Assembly (NCBI GenBank): GCA_002292895.1
Contig: DBCE01000077.1
Coordinates: 1 to 15,687, forward strand
Source: Phycisphaerales bacterium UBA966
GTDB taxonomy: Bacteria; Planctomycetota; Phycisphaerae; Phycisphaerales; SM1A02
DNA length: 15,687 nt
Direction: 5' to 3'
Part shown: piece after piece, positions 1-6,851 of the stretch
Layout: each line of letters starts with the position of its first letter
Numbering within the stretch: position 1 is the first letter of the stretch
Made by a program: the position numbers and the translations under genes
Notes under the pieces: generated by a model
Told to the model about the DNA's origin: nothing
The model's input: only the letters and a program-made list of their open reading frames with translations
Databases searched by the model: none

Positions 1-2
1 TT

Positions 3-377
3 GTCATGGCTGATGAATCGCATCCCACCATTGACGCCGTGCTGAGTCACTGCACCGGCAACCAAGTGCACAGTGGATCAGCGGGGATGGCATTTCTCAT
101 CGAACGAATGGATCCAAGTCATACGGAATCGTTGCCTGAGATTGTGAAATTTGACCGTTCCATCATGGAGCGCGGGCGGTGGCGTTCCGGAGCGCTTCAG
201 CAGGGCGCAGATGCAATTCCGGAGATCGGCTGCGTTGCAGGACCCGCCGCACTCGCGCTAGAAATTGCCCATCGGAACACGGGAAAAGTTTCAATTTCTT
301 CCACTGATCCGAACGGATTTGCGTGGACCCTCCACGCCAACGCGCACGGAATTCCTCACGCATTTGCTACAGTATGA
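3..377 (+). CDS. Ketosynthase-like protein, C-terminal end (5' partial)
   Basis: The reading frame is open to the left edge, so this is the tail of a longer protein; the ATG at 6 is probably internal. About 120 residues remain. The segment SHCTGN (His codon at 48-50) resembles the AHGTGT motif that carries the first catalytic His of beta-ketoacyl synthases. Further on, IGCVAGPAA sits where the GHxxGAAG motif is expected, with Cys (codon 231-233) in place of the second catalytic His. VSISSTDPNGFAWTL resembles the C-terminal NSFGFGG strand. This pattern suits a chain-length-factor-like or non-condensing partner subunit, as aryl-polyene clusters contain alongside an active ketosynthase. Its stop overlaps the chorismatase start (ATGA), so the two are probably co-translated. 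The family call rests on degenerate motifs in a fragment. An unrelated thiolase-fold protein is possible. Confidence 0.55.
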   Translation, partial: VMADESHPTIDAVLSHCTGNQVHSGSAGMAFLIERMDPSHTESLPEIVKFDRSIMERGRWRSGALQQGADAIPEIGCVAGPAALALEIAHRNTGKVSISSTDPNGFAWTLHANAHGIPHAFATV

Positions 378-1207
378 CGGTGGTTCCCTCGCCCTCGGTT
401 TCTCTTTCGCCGCAGCCGCAACTGGCAGATTATTTCGGCGAGTGGCGCGCTACCGGTGATGCATGTGTCGATTTACCCTCGTGGGTCGCCACGGAGTGCG
501 AACGCGGAGCCAATGTTGCATCGGTATCTGTTCCCGCGCAGTCATGCGTGGGCGAACAGTTGTCGCAGCTGGCTTTCCGAGCATTTTCCGAAGTACTGAC
601 TGCACTGGCCGCTCCGGCAACCCGGGTGTGGGCGTTCTTGCCATTGATTACTGCAGCTGATTCCCACGGGCTTGACCGCTACATGCGCATGAACATTGGT
701 CGCACGCAGGCATACGCCGCGGCACGATGGCCAGTGCCGTGCATGCCGGCCGGTACCTGCGTCGGTCATGCTGGCGACATGCTGGTGGTGCATGCATTGG
801 CACTTCCTGATTCAGTGCGTTCCATTGAGAACCCGCAACAGCGACCGGCGTGGCAGTACTCCGCACAATTTGGACCATCGGCTCCGCCGTTTACGCGGGC
901 GGTGCTCTCACAGCACTTACTGATGGCTTCGGGCACCGCGGCCGTGGTTGGTGAAGAGGTTGTGCACCCCCATGACGTCCGTGCGCAATGGCAGCAGACC
1001 ATCAGTCACTTGAGGACGTTGCGGGCGGCTGCCCAAGCCCGCGGCCAGTGGCGGTCGTTGCAGATTTATGTGCGCGATCGCAGCGATCTTTCCATCATTT
1101 CGCGATTGGCGCAAGAGGAATTTTCTGACGGTGTGGAGCGTGTTCTGCACGCGCCGTTATGTCGCAAGGCACTGCTTGTAGAGGTGGAAGGGGTGGCCGA
1201 TGTCTGA
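374..1207 (+). CDS. Chorismatase / hydroxybenzoate synthase (FkbO/Hyg5/XanB2-like)
   Basis: Predicted to remove pyruvate from chorismate and give a hydroxybenzoate, the usual starter for a xanthomonadin-type aryl polyene. The 277-residue protein carries the family's series of motifs: RYMRMNIGR (102-110), AGTCVG (126-131), YSAQFGPSAPPFTRA (162-176), SGTAAVVG (186-193) followed by a His/Asp segment and Q/T-rich helix, IYVRD (231-235), and a C-terminal LLVEVEG (267-273) with the expected catalytic Glu. Cys263 lies seven residues before Glu270. From memory this matches Cys327/Glu334 of Hyg5, the 3-hydroxybenzoate-forming type, so 3-hydroxybenzoate is the favoured product. It is somewhat shorter than the 330-340 residues I recall for characterised members, mainly at the N-terminus. 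The start at 374 overlaps the upstream stop; an ATG at 323 would overlap the previous gene by 55 bases and is less likely. It overlaps the next gene by 8 bases. Confidence 0.82.
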   Translation: MTVVPSPSVSLSPQPQLADYFGEWRATGDACVDLPSWVATECERGANVASVSVPAQSCVGEQLSQLAFRAFSEVLTALAAPATRVWAFLPLITAADSHGLDRYMRMNIGRTQAYAAARWPVPCMPAGTCVGHAGDMLVVHALALPDSVRSIENPQQRPAWQYSAQFGPSAPPFTRAVLSQHLLMASGTAAVVGEEVVHPHDVRAQWQQTISHLRTLRAAAQARGQWRSLQIYVRDRSDLSIISRLAQEEFSDGVERVLHAPLCRKALLVEVEGVADV

Positions 1208-2519
1208 GACCATCCATGTTGACTGCCTGGTGATCGGTGCCGGTCCCGCTGGCAGTGCTGCCGCGATCGACATGGCGCGTGAAGGCCTCAAGGTGCTGGT
1301 GATTGATCGTGGCGAATTCCCGCGATTCCGCATCGGTGAGAGTTTCTTGCCAAGAACCAAGCGTGCGCTGCGACGCCTCGGCGTGCTGGATCGGTGCATG
1401 GCATTGCCGCATGCACGCAAGGTGGGTGTAGAAATCTCAATGGGCGACCGCCGCTACGGGTCTCGGACATTCTTCTTCCGCGACACCATCGGTAACGGTG
1501 AGAAGGACGCCTTCAACATGGCGCGCGTTCATCTGGACATGATGATGGTGGAAGCAGCGCGCGACGCTGGTGCGGACGTTCGCACTTCATGCGCGTTACG
1601 TTCCATTCAGTCGCACGATGACTCGGGAATTGTGGCTGAAACGGATGCGGGGACCGTCCATGCCAAGTGGATGATTGACGCCAGTGGCCAAGCAAGCGCC
1701 TTGGGTCGTGAGTTTGGAACGCGTCGCTATCACTCGTTTCTTCGCAATGTTGCTTACTTCGAACACTTTGAAGGTGTGATTCGCCCATCTGGAAATGCCG
1801 CCAATTGCTTTGGTCTCACGGTGATGGATGAAGGCTGGTTCTGGTTGATTCCGCTTGATGAGCACCGCACCAGTGTGGGTTTCGTTGCGCGTGAACCACT
1901 GCACCGATCGCTTGATGTACCACCGGAAGATCGATTCTGGTGGGCGGTGGAACGCACCCCCATCATGGCGGAACGTATGGCCAATGCGCGCGGCCCTTCT
2001 ACCAATCGAGTGATCGCTGACTTCACGTATCGATGTGATCCATTTGCGGGTCCGGGATTCTTCCTCGTTGGTGATGCCGCTGCATTCTTGGATCCAGTGT
2101 GGTCGACGGGCCTCACGCTGGGTCTCCTGGCAGCAGAGCAGGCGGCGGCGGGCGTGATTCGTATGTCGCGTGGGGCCAGACCAGCAAGCGAGCGAGCGCG
2201 GTACCAGGCGTGGGCCACCCGAGTGGTCAGCCGCGCATTCCGACTCGTCGAGGGTTTCTACGACCCCGGATTCCGTGATCTCCTGTTTGCCCCCAGCCAG
2301 CCCCGTGAACTAGTGCGCGGATTTGTGACGCTGCTCGCCGGTGAGTTTGACGCCGTTCAACCAGCTACCGCAGTCCGTTGTTGGGCGCTTGGTTCCATGT
2401 GTGCCGTCCAGAAACGGGTTGGATTTGCCCCGCGTACTCGCCCGTTCCGACTTCGCCCCGATGGCGTGAATAATCGCGCACCGGTGGCGACCCTCGCTCG
2501 TGGGGCTGCCGCGCAATGA
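1200..2519 (+). CDS. Flavin-dependent halogenase-like FAD oxidoreductase
   Basis: A 439-residue cytoplasmic flavoprotein. The N-terminal FAD-binding motif GAGPAGS (13-19) is followed by FPRFRIGESFLP (40-51), the signature shared by flavin-dependent halogenases and related monooxygenases. Lys74 (ARKVGVE) lies where halogenases have their active-site Lys. WFWLIP (213-218) is a complete WxWxIP motif, typical of true halogenases. GDAAAFLDP (291-299) is the second FAD-binding segment. Inferred role: halogenation of the aryl ring or polyene while carried on the acyl carrier protein; xanthomonadins are brominated and their pig locus encodes a halogenase. A role as a non-halogenating oxygenase cannot be excluded. 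The start at 1200 has a good ribosome site (AAGGGG, 1188-1193, six bases upstream) and overlaps the chorismatase by 8 bases. Its stop overlaps the next start (ATGA at 2516). Confidence 0.85.
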   Translation: MSETIHVDCLVIGAGPAGSAAAIDMAREGLKVLVIDRGEFPRFRIGESFLPRTKRALRRLGVLDRCMALPHARKVGVEISMGDRRYGSRTFFFRDTIGNGEKDAFNMARVHLDMMMVEAARDAGADVRTSCALRSIQSHDDSGIVAETDAGTVHAKWMIDASGQASALGREFGTRRYHSFLRNVAYFEHFEGVIRPSGNAANCFGLTVMDEGWFWLIPLDEHRTSVGFVAREPLHRSLDVPPEDRFWWAVERTPIMAERMANARGPSTNRVIADFTYRCDPFAGPGFFLVGDAAAFLDPVWSTGLTLGLLAAEQAAAGVIRMSRGARPASERARYQAWATRVVSRAFRLVEGFYDPGFRDLLFAPSQPRELVRGFVTLLAGEFDAVQPATAVRCWALGSMCAVQKRVGFAPRTRPFRLRPDGVNNRAPVATLARGAAAQ

Positions 2520-4627
2520 ATCTGGCTTTTGCGGCGCTCGCGCAACAGTGCGCCATGGAGCCGGATCGAGTGCGCGTGACCGATCCGGACGGACGCCAGT
2601 GGACGAATCGTGAGCTACTCACTGCAATTGTCGCCGCTGCACAGGCGATCGAACTGAGATGCGCGCCGGGCTCCTTGGTGGCGGTCACCGTGCCATCGGG
2701 TGGTGCGTTCTGGGTGGCAAGCCTTGCCGCCATGCGTGCTGGTTGCGACGCGCTGTTGATGTCCAACGCGGCACCGCGATCGATGATCGATCGCGTCGCG
2801 CGTGAACTTGCACCCAGTCTGATCATTGACAGCGCACAGTTGGCGGCACTTGTGCTGCCGACAACCAACGGTTCGTCCAACGCGAATCCATCGCGACCAT
2901 ACGGCGGAATTGTGCTGCTTTCCTCCGGCACCACCGGCATGTCACGGTTCGTTCGTCGATCGTCCGGTGCGCTTGATTGCGTTGCTGCGGGACTTGTTGA
3001 CGCGCAGTTGTATCGGCACGCGGACACGGTGGGATCATTTCTCCCGATGCATCACGCGTACGGGTGCGAGCACGCATTTCTAGCGCCGTTGTTGAGCGGT
3101 GCATCCGTTCAGCAGCGCGGGTCATTCACTATCGAAGGCGCACAGCAGTTGATTTCTTCGGGAGTGACGGTGCTCCCGTTGGTACCCGCGGCGGCGGCAG
3201 CCATTGCCGAGGTTGCCATTCCTTCGCATGCGCTCCGATGTGTCATCGTGGCGGGTTCCCCGTTGCGCGCGTCAGTGCGTGCACGGTTCCAGGCGGCATT
3301 CGGCATTCCACTCATCGACCTCTACGGCGCCAGTGAAGTGGGCACTATCTGGCTCGATCGTGGTACCGGTGGCGTAGTGATCCCGGGTGTGGCGATTCGC
3401 ATTGTCGACCCGTTGTGCCGAGAGTGCATGGTTGACGTTGCAGACGGAGTTGTCGGTGAGCTGGCGGTTCGCTCCGGCGCTGCGTTTGATTGCATCGTCG
3501 GCCATTCGCACGACCAAGAGATTCTGCAGGATGGCTACTTTCGAACCGGTGACATTGGCGTGCGATCCGCTGATGGTTTTTTGCACATCACCGGTCGAGT
3601 CAAACTGGTGTTTGATGTTGGCGGGCTCAAAGTGAATCCGTACGACGTGGAAGCGGCCATTGAGGAGCATCCGGATGTGGCGGTGGCGCTTGTTGAGCCA
3701 GTACTTGTTGCCGATGGTCTGACCCGCGTAGCTGCGCGCGTGGAATTGGTCACGCCGATGCGTCCGCTTGATCCAACCGCTTTGCGCGCGTTCATCGCAG
3801 AACGCGTCCCGGCGCACGCGGTTCCGCGCACCATTGCATTTGTAGCTCAATTTCCACGCAGCGCAAGCGGCAAAGTCTTACGCGCGGCATCTGCAATGCC
3901 TCCGGTGGTGGCACGCCCGGCGCAATTGCGCGACCGCGCCTCGCGCGAGCAGTGGACGCAAGCACTGTTCAACAACAGCGCCGCTGGCTACGACCGTTCC
4001 AGCGGCGCGCTGATGGGTGGACTGGGGCGGGCGTATCGGCGTCGCATGTTGCAAGCCGCGGGTTTGCGCCCGGGAATGTCGATCCTGGATGTCGGCAGCG
4101 GAACCGGAGTCTGCGCGTTGCTTGCTCAAGAAATCGTCGGCGCAGCCGGTCGGGTGGTGGCTCTTGACCCGAGTTCCGGAATGCTGGCGGTGGCCCGCGC
4201 CCGGGGGGTTCGGGAAACGATCTTTGGCTGTGCTGAGCAGTTGCCGTTTCCGAGTGCATCTTTTGACTGCGTATCGATGGGTTACATGTTGCGGCACATT
4301 GAGGACATGCACACTGTCTTTGCAGAGGTCCTGCGGGTGTTGCGCCCGGGTGGCCGGATTGTGCTGCTTGAGGTGACTTCCGCGCGGGGCGCTATCACTG
4401 CGCCACTCTTTCGATTCACCATGCGGCACGTTGCACCGACGGTTGGGGTGTTAGCGAGCGGGCGCATTTCCACGTTTCCCATGATGCGCTACTGGGCGGA
4501 CACCATTGAGGACGCCGTTCGACCCGCGGTGATCGTTTCCGCCTTGGAATCAGCAGGATTTGTTGGTGTTCGCCACGCCACCGAACTCGGTGTGATGAGT
4601 TACTACCGCGGCGTTTCGCGGCTGTAA
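2516..4627 (+). CDS. Adenylate-forming ligase fused to UbiE-like methyltransferase
   Basis: One 703-residue chain with two enzymes. Residues 1 to about 460 are an acyl/aryl-CoA or -ACP ligase: P-loop SSGTTGMSR (136-144, with Arg where Lys is usual), YGASEVG (270-276), RTGD (343-346), hinge GRVKLVF (360-366) and C-terminal SGK with catalytic Lys453. Residues 478-703 are a class I SAM methyltransferase: DVGSGTG (525-531), acidic ALDPSSGML (549-557), FPSASFDCVSM (578-588) and a long UbiE/COQ5-like C-terminus. Inferred job: load the hydroxybenzoate onto a carrier protein, and methylate the starter or product on O or C. The intervening stretch 461-477 is a short linker with no stop or frameshift sign, so the fusion looks genuine within this sequence. 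It is the last gene of the plus-strand cluster and overlaps the halogenase gene by four bases. Confidence 0.88.
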   Translation: MNLAFAALAQQCAMEPDRVRVTDPDGRQWTNRELLTAIVAAAQAIELRCAPGSLVAVTVPSGGAFWVASLAAMRAGCDALLMSNAAPRSMIDRVARELAPSLIIDSAQLAALVLPTTNGSSNANPSRPYGGIVLLSSGTTGMSRFVRRSSGALDCVAAGLVDAQLYRHADTVGSFLPMHHAYGCEHAFLAPLLSGASVQQRGSFTIEGAQQLISSGVTVLPLVPAAAAAIAEVAIPSHALRCVIVAGSPLRASVRARFQAAFGIPLIDLYGASEVGTIWLDRGTGGVVIPGVAIRIVDPLCRECMVDVADGVVGELAVRSGAAFDCIVGHSHDQEILQDGYFRTGDIGVRSADGFLHITGRVKLVFDVGGLKVNPYDVEAAIEEHPDVAVALVEPVLVADGLTRVAARVELVTPMRPLDPTALRAFIAERVPAHAVPRTIAFVAQFPRSASGKVLRAASAMPPVVARPAQLRDRASREQWTQALFNNSAAGYDRSSGALMGGLGRAYRRRMLQAAGLRPGMSILDVGSGTGVCALLAQEIVGAAGRVVALDPSSGMLAVARARGVRETIFGCAEQLPFPSASFDCVSMGYMLRHIEDMHTVFAEVLRVLRPGGRIVLLEVTSARGAITAPLFRFTMRHVAPTVGVLASGRISTFPMMRYWADTIEDAVRPAVIVSALESAGFVGVRHATELGVMSYYRGVSRL

Positions 4628-4640
4628 CACTCAACCGATT

Positions 4641-5084
4641 TCAGGTTTCTGCACCCGTCGTTGCCGGAACGGCCAAGACCAGGATTCCAGATGCCAGTCG
4701 CTCCGATTGACTGTGTGCCGTCACGTCAAATTGGTGCAGCGAACCCATTCCACCCGAGACTTTCGCAGTGAGTTCAATCTGGCAGGGCGGGCGCGCCGGT
4801 GCATGGAATCGGAGATTGATATGCGCCAAGAAGCCCGGTCGACGCGGCCCGGTGCCTTCGCCTGGCAGCGAAGTCAGGGCAATACCAGCCGCTTGAGCCA
4901 ACGCTTCGCCGATCAACACTCCTGGAATGATCGCATCATCGGGAAAGTGCCCACGCAGAAAGTCCTCATCACCACGGATGTTCCATGTGGCGCGCACCGC
5001 GCCGTCGCCGAGTGTGCAAATGGTGTCCACGAACAAGAACGGAGCTCGATGCGGCAGCAACTGTTCGGGCGAAACGTCGGTCAC
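4641..5084 (-). CDS. FabZ-like hotdog dehydratase
   Basis: A 147-residue single-hotdog protein of the 3-hydroxyacyl-ACP dehydratase (FabZ/ApeI-ApeP-like) type. LPHRAPFLFVD (10-20) is the family's N-terminal motif. GHFPDD (45-50) carries the catalytic His46 and PGVLIGEALAQ (54-64) the catalytic Glu60. Their spacing of 14 residues equals His54/Glu68 as I recall them for E. coli FabZ, so the enzyme should be active. In an aryl-polyene pathway it would remove water from the 3-hydroxyacyl chain at each extension to leave conjugated double bonds. The start overlaps the stop of the carrier-protein gene by four bases (ATGA), so the two are co-translated. The gene converges with the ligase-methyltransferase gene, with 13 bases between them and no hairpin terminator seen. 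A housekeeping FabZ is possible, but the neighbours argue for a pigment role. Confidence 0.85.
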   Translation of the reverse strand: MTDVSPEQLLPHRAPFLFVDTICTLGDGAVRATWNIRGDEDFLRGHFPDDAIIPGVLIGEALAQAAGIALTSLPGEGTGPRRPGFLAHINLRFHAPARPPCQIELTAKVSGGMGSLHQFDVTAHSQSERLASGILVLAVPATTGAET

Positions 5085-5350
5085 TTGCCAGCCGCCAACA
5101 ATTCAGCGTGCGCAAAGTCAATGAATACTCCAACGCTGGACATGGTGTCTTTCCCAAGCTTCTTTGGTGGAATCTTGTGCCCGAAGCGCTTCTCAATGCC
5201 GGTGACCAACATCAGTAAATCAAGTGAATCCAATGCAAGTCCGCCACCGATGAGTGGCAGATCATCGGGAAGATCCATCCCGGCGAACTTGAGGTCCACC
5301 TGGAGGATTTCACGTACTGCGGAAGCGACTTGTTCTCTTTGCATGGTCAC
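5081..5350 (-). CDS. Acyl carrier protein
   Basis: An 89-residue acidic helical protein of typical carrier-protein size. LALDSLDLLML (38-48) contains the DSL motif, with Ser42 as the phosphopantetheine attachment site. The region between helix 1 and helix 2 is Leu/Asp-rich as usual. It is most likely a dedicated carrier for aryl-polyene synthesis, since it is coupled to a dehydratase gene and faces the chorismatase/ligase genes. The housekeeping AcpP is usually linked to fabD/fabG/fabF, none of which is visible here. Its start overlaps the end of pyrC (ATGA, 5347-5350), and its stop overlaps the dehydratase start, so all three should be translated from one message. Confidence 0.87.
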   Translation of the reverse strand: MTMQREQVASAVREILQVDLKFAGMDLPDDLPLIGGGLALDSLDLLMLVTGIEKRFGHKIPPKKLGKDTMSSVGVFIDFAHAELLAAGK

Positions 5351-6663
5351 GGGCGCGAAATGGTAGCCAACGATCCCTGTCGCGACACACCGTCGACAAA
5401 GACATGCACGGCTCGGCCGGTGAGGTTGCGCCCATGGAACGGGCTGTTGCGACTCTTGGAAACACTTGCCGCAAGATCCACGGTCCAGCGTGCCGCCGGG
5501 TCGATCACTGTCACGTCCGCGGGTGCGCCGACGCGCAATGTGCCCAGGCCGGAGGCATCAAGCCCAAGCAACTTGCTGGGTTGAATGGTCATCAGCGCAA
5601 TGAGGCGCGGCCAGCCGATGGCGCCGCTCGTCACCAGCGCCTCCACATAGAGGGGCAGCGCGTGTTCAAGCCCAATGATGCCGAACGAGGCTTGCGCAAA
5701 GTCGCGCGCCTTTTCGGCTTCAGTATGTGGCGCATGATCCGTGGCCAGCACGTCAATCGTTCCATCGGCTACGGCAGCGCGCAGTGCTTGGACATCCGCG
5801 GCGGTGCGCAGGGGTGGATTCATCTTGGCTTGGGTGTTGTAGTCATCGCATGCTGCGTCAGTGAGCAGCAGGTGGTGCGGACTGGCCTCACCGCTCACGG
5901 GCTGTCCGGCGGCGCGCGCACGGCGGAGAATTTCGGTACTTCCGGCCGCTGATACATGTTGCGCGTGGTACCTGGCTCCAACAGCGCGGTTGAGCATGAC
6001 GTCGCGCTCCAGCATCAACTCTTCAGCGATGGCAGGCCACGCGCCCAATCCCAGTTTGACTTGCAGAGAGCCAGCGTTCATGGCAGCACCGTGGGTGAGG
6101 GTGGGCTCTTGGCAGTGTTGCATGAACGCGCAACCGACCACCTTGGCCATCTGCAGTACGCGCAACATCATCTGTGCGTTGGCGATGCCGTCGCCATCGT
6201 CAGTGAACGCCACGGCGCCGGCTTGTTTCATAGCAGCCATGGGTGCCAGTTGTTCGCCCGCGCGCCCAACCGTTGCAGCGCCCGCAACAAAGACACGCGC
6301 CAAGTTTGCTTCGCGTGCGCGCAGGCGAACGAACTCCACCAGTGGCCCGGAATCAAGGCACGGCGTGGTGTTGGGCATGCAGCAGACGCTGGTGAATCCG
6401 CCGGCAATCGCGGCGGCTGTGCCCGTTGCAATGGTTTCCTTGTGCTCTCCGCCCGGCTCACGCAAATGCACGTGCGGATCGATGAGTCCGGGGCAGACCA
6501 TGAGGCCATGGCAGTCAACGACTTCAGCTCCGGCAGCGGACAATTCTCCAGCCTTCATGCTGACTGCCGCGACACGACCGCCGACCAACAGCACGTCGCC
6601 GGTGCCGTCAATTCCAGAGTCCGGGCAAATCACTCGACCAGCGCGCAGGAGGGTGGTGCTCAT
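5347..6663 (-). CDS. pyrC: Dihydroorotase
   Basis: Converts carbamoyl-aspartate to dihydroorotate in pyrimidine synthesis. The 438-residue protein has the full class I signature of the metal-dependent amidohydrolases: DPHVHLREPG (62-71) with His64 and His66, MPNTTP (96-101), FTDDGDG (153-159) with the metal-site Asp, His183 (MQHC), His236 (AQHVS) and ATDHAPH (307-313) with Asp309. The length is normal. The frame continues upstream to an ATG at 6798, but that extra 45-residue stretch is unlike the family and crosses a predicted terminator; the Met at 6663 (MSTTLLRAGRVI) is the natural start. No clear ribosome site precedes it. It is the first gene of a transcript with the carrier protein and dehydratase. 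Between it and the terminator is a 10-base palindrome (GTGGCGCCAC, 6729-6738) of unknown meaning. Confidence 0.95.
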   Translation of the reverse strand: MSTTLLRAGRVICPDSGIDGTGDVLLVGGRVAAVSMKAGELSAAGAEVVDCHGLMVCPGLIDPHVHLREPGGEHKETIATGTAAAIAGGFTSVCCMPNTTPCLDSGPLVEFVRLRAREANLARVFVAGAATVGRAGEQLAPMAAMKQAGAVAFTDDGDGIANAQMMLRVLQMAKVVGCAFMQHCQEPTLTHGAAMNAGSLQVKLGLGAWPAIAEELMLERDVMLNRAVGARYHAQHVSAAGSTEILRRARAAGQPVSGEASPHHLLLTDAACDDYNTQAKMNPPLRTAADVQALRAAVADGTIDVLATDHAPHTEAEKARDFAQASFGIIGLEHALPLYVEALVTSGAIGWPRLIALMTIQPSKLLGLDASGLGTLRVGAPADVTVIDPAARWTVDLAASVSKSRNSPFHGRNLTGRAVHVFVDGVSRQGSLATISRP

Positions 6664-6756
6664 CGCGTGGGAGGTTACCCCGAACGGGCAAGTCAGCGCC
6701 GCAGGTGTATGCGCGTAGCGCGCCGGGTGTGGCGCCACCGCAGCTGCATGCGCCGC

Positions 6757-6792
6757 AAAAACACGCACGCCCGCGGTTGAGGCGGGCATGCG
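6757..6792 (-). terminator. Intrinsic terminator of the cysteine-rich lipoprotein gene
   Basis: On the minus strand, bases 6792-6764 form a hairpin of ten pairs with a single mismatch (6768/6788). Its inner GC-only stem is 6769-6774 paired with 6782-6787, around a seven-base loop. Two bases later comes a run of five T (6761-6757). This is the layout of a rho-independent terminator. It lies about 60 bases after the lipoprotein stop and ahead of pyrC, so it should separate the two transcripts. Confidence 0.7.
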
Positions 6793-6851
6793 GAACATTC
6801 AAACGGTGAAACGGTAATCAATGAATCGGGACCAACTGACCCCGAAGCGAT

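Noticed and set aside
2365..3027. 220-residue minus-strand frame opposite the halogenase end and the ligase start
   Set aside because: Antisense to two well-supported overlapping genes, with no motif or ribosome site.
6729..6738. Perfect 10-base palindrome GTGGCGCCAC upstream of pyrC
   Set aside because: It could be an operator, but the region is GC-rich with several other short palindromes, and no promoter boxes were found to anchor it.
5861..6780. Two long plus-strand frames opposite pyrC
   Set aside because: They are shadows of a GC-rich conserved gene. Their translations have biased composition and no recognisable motifs, while the minus strand encodes complete dihydroorotase.
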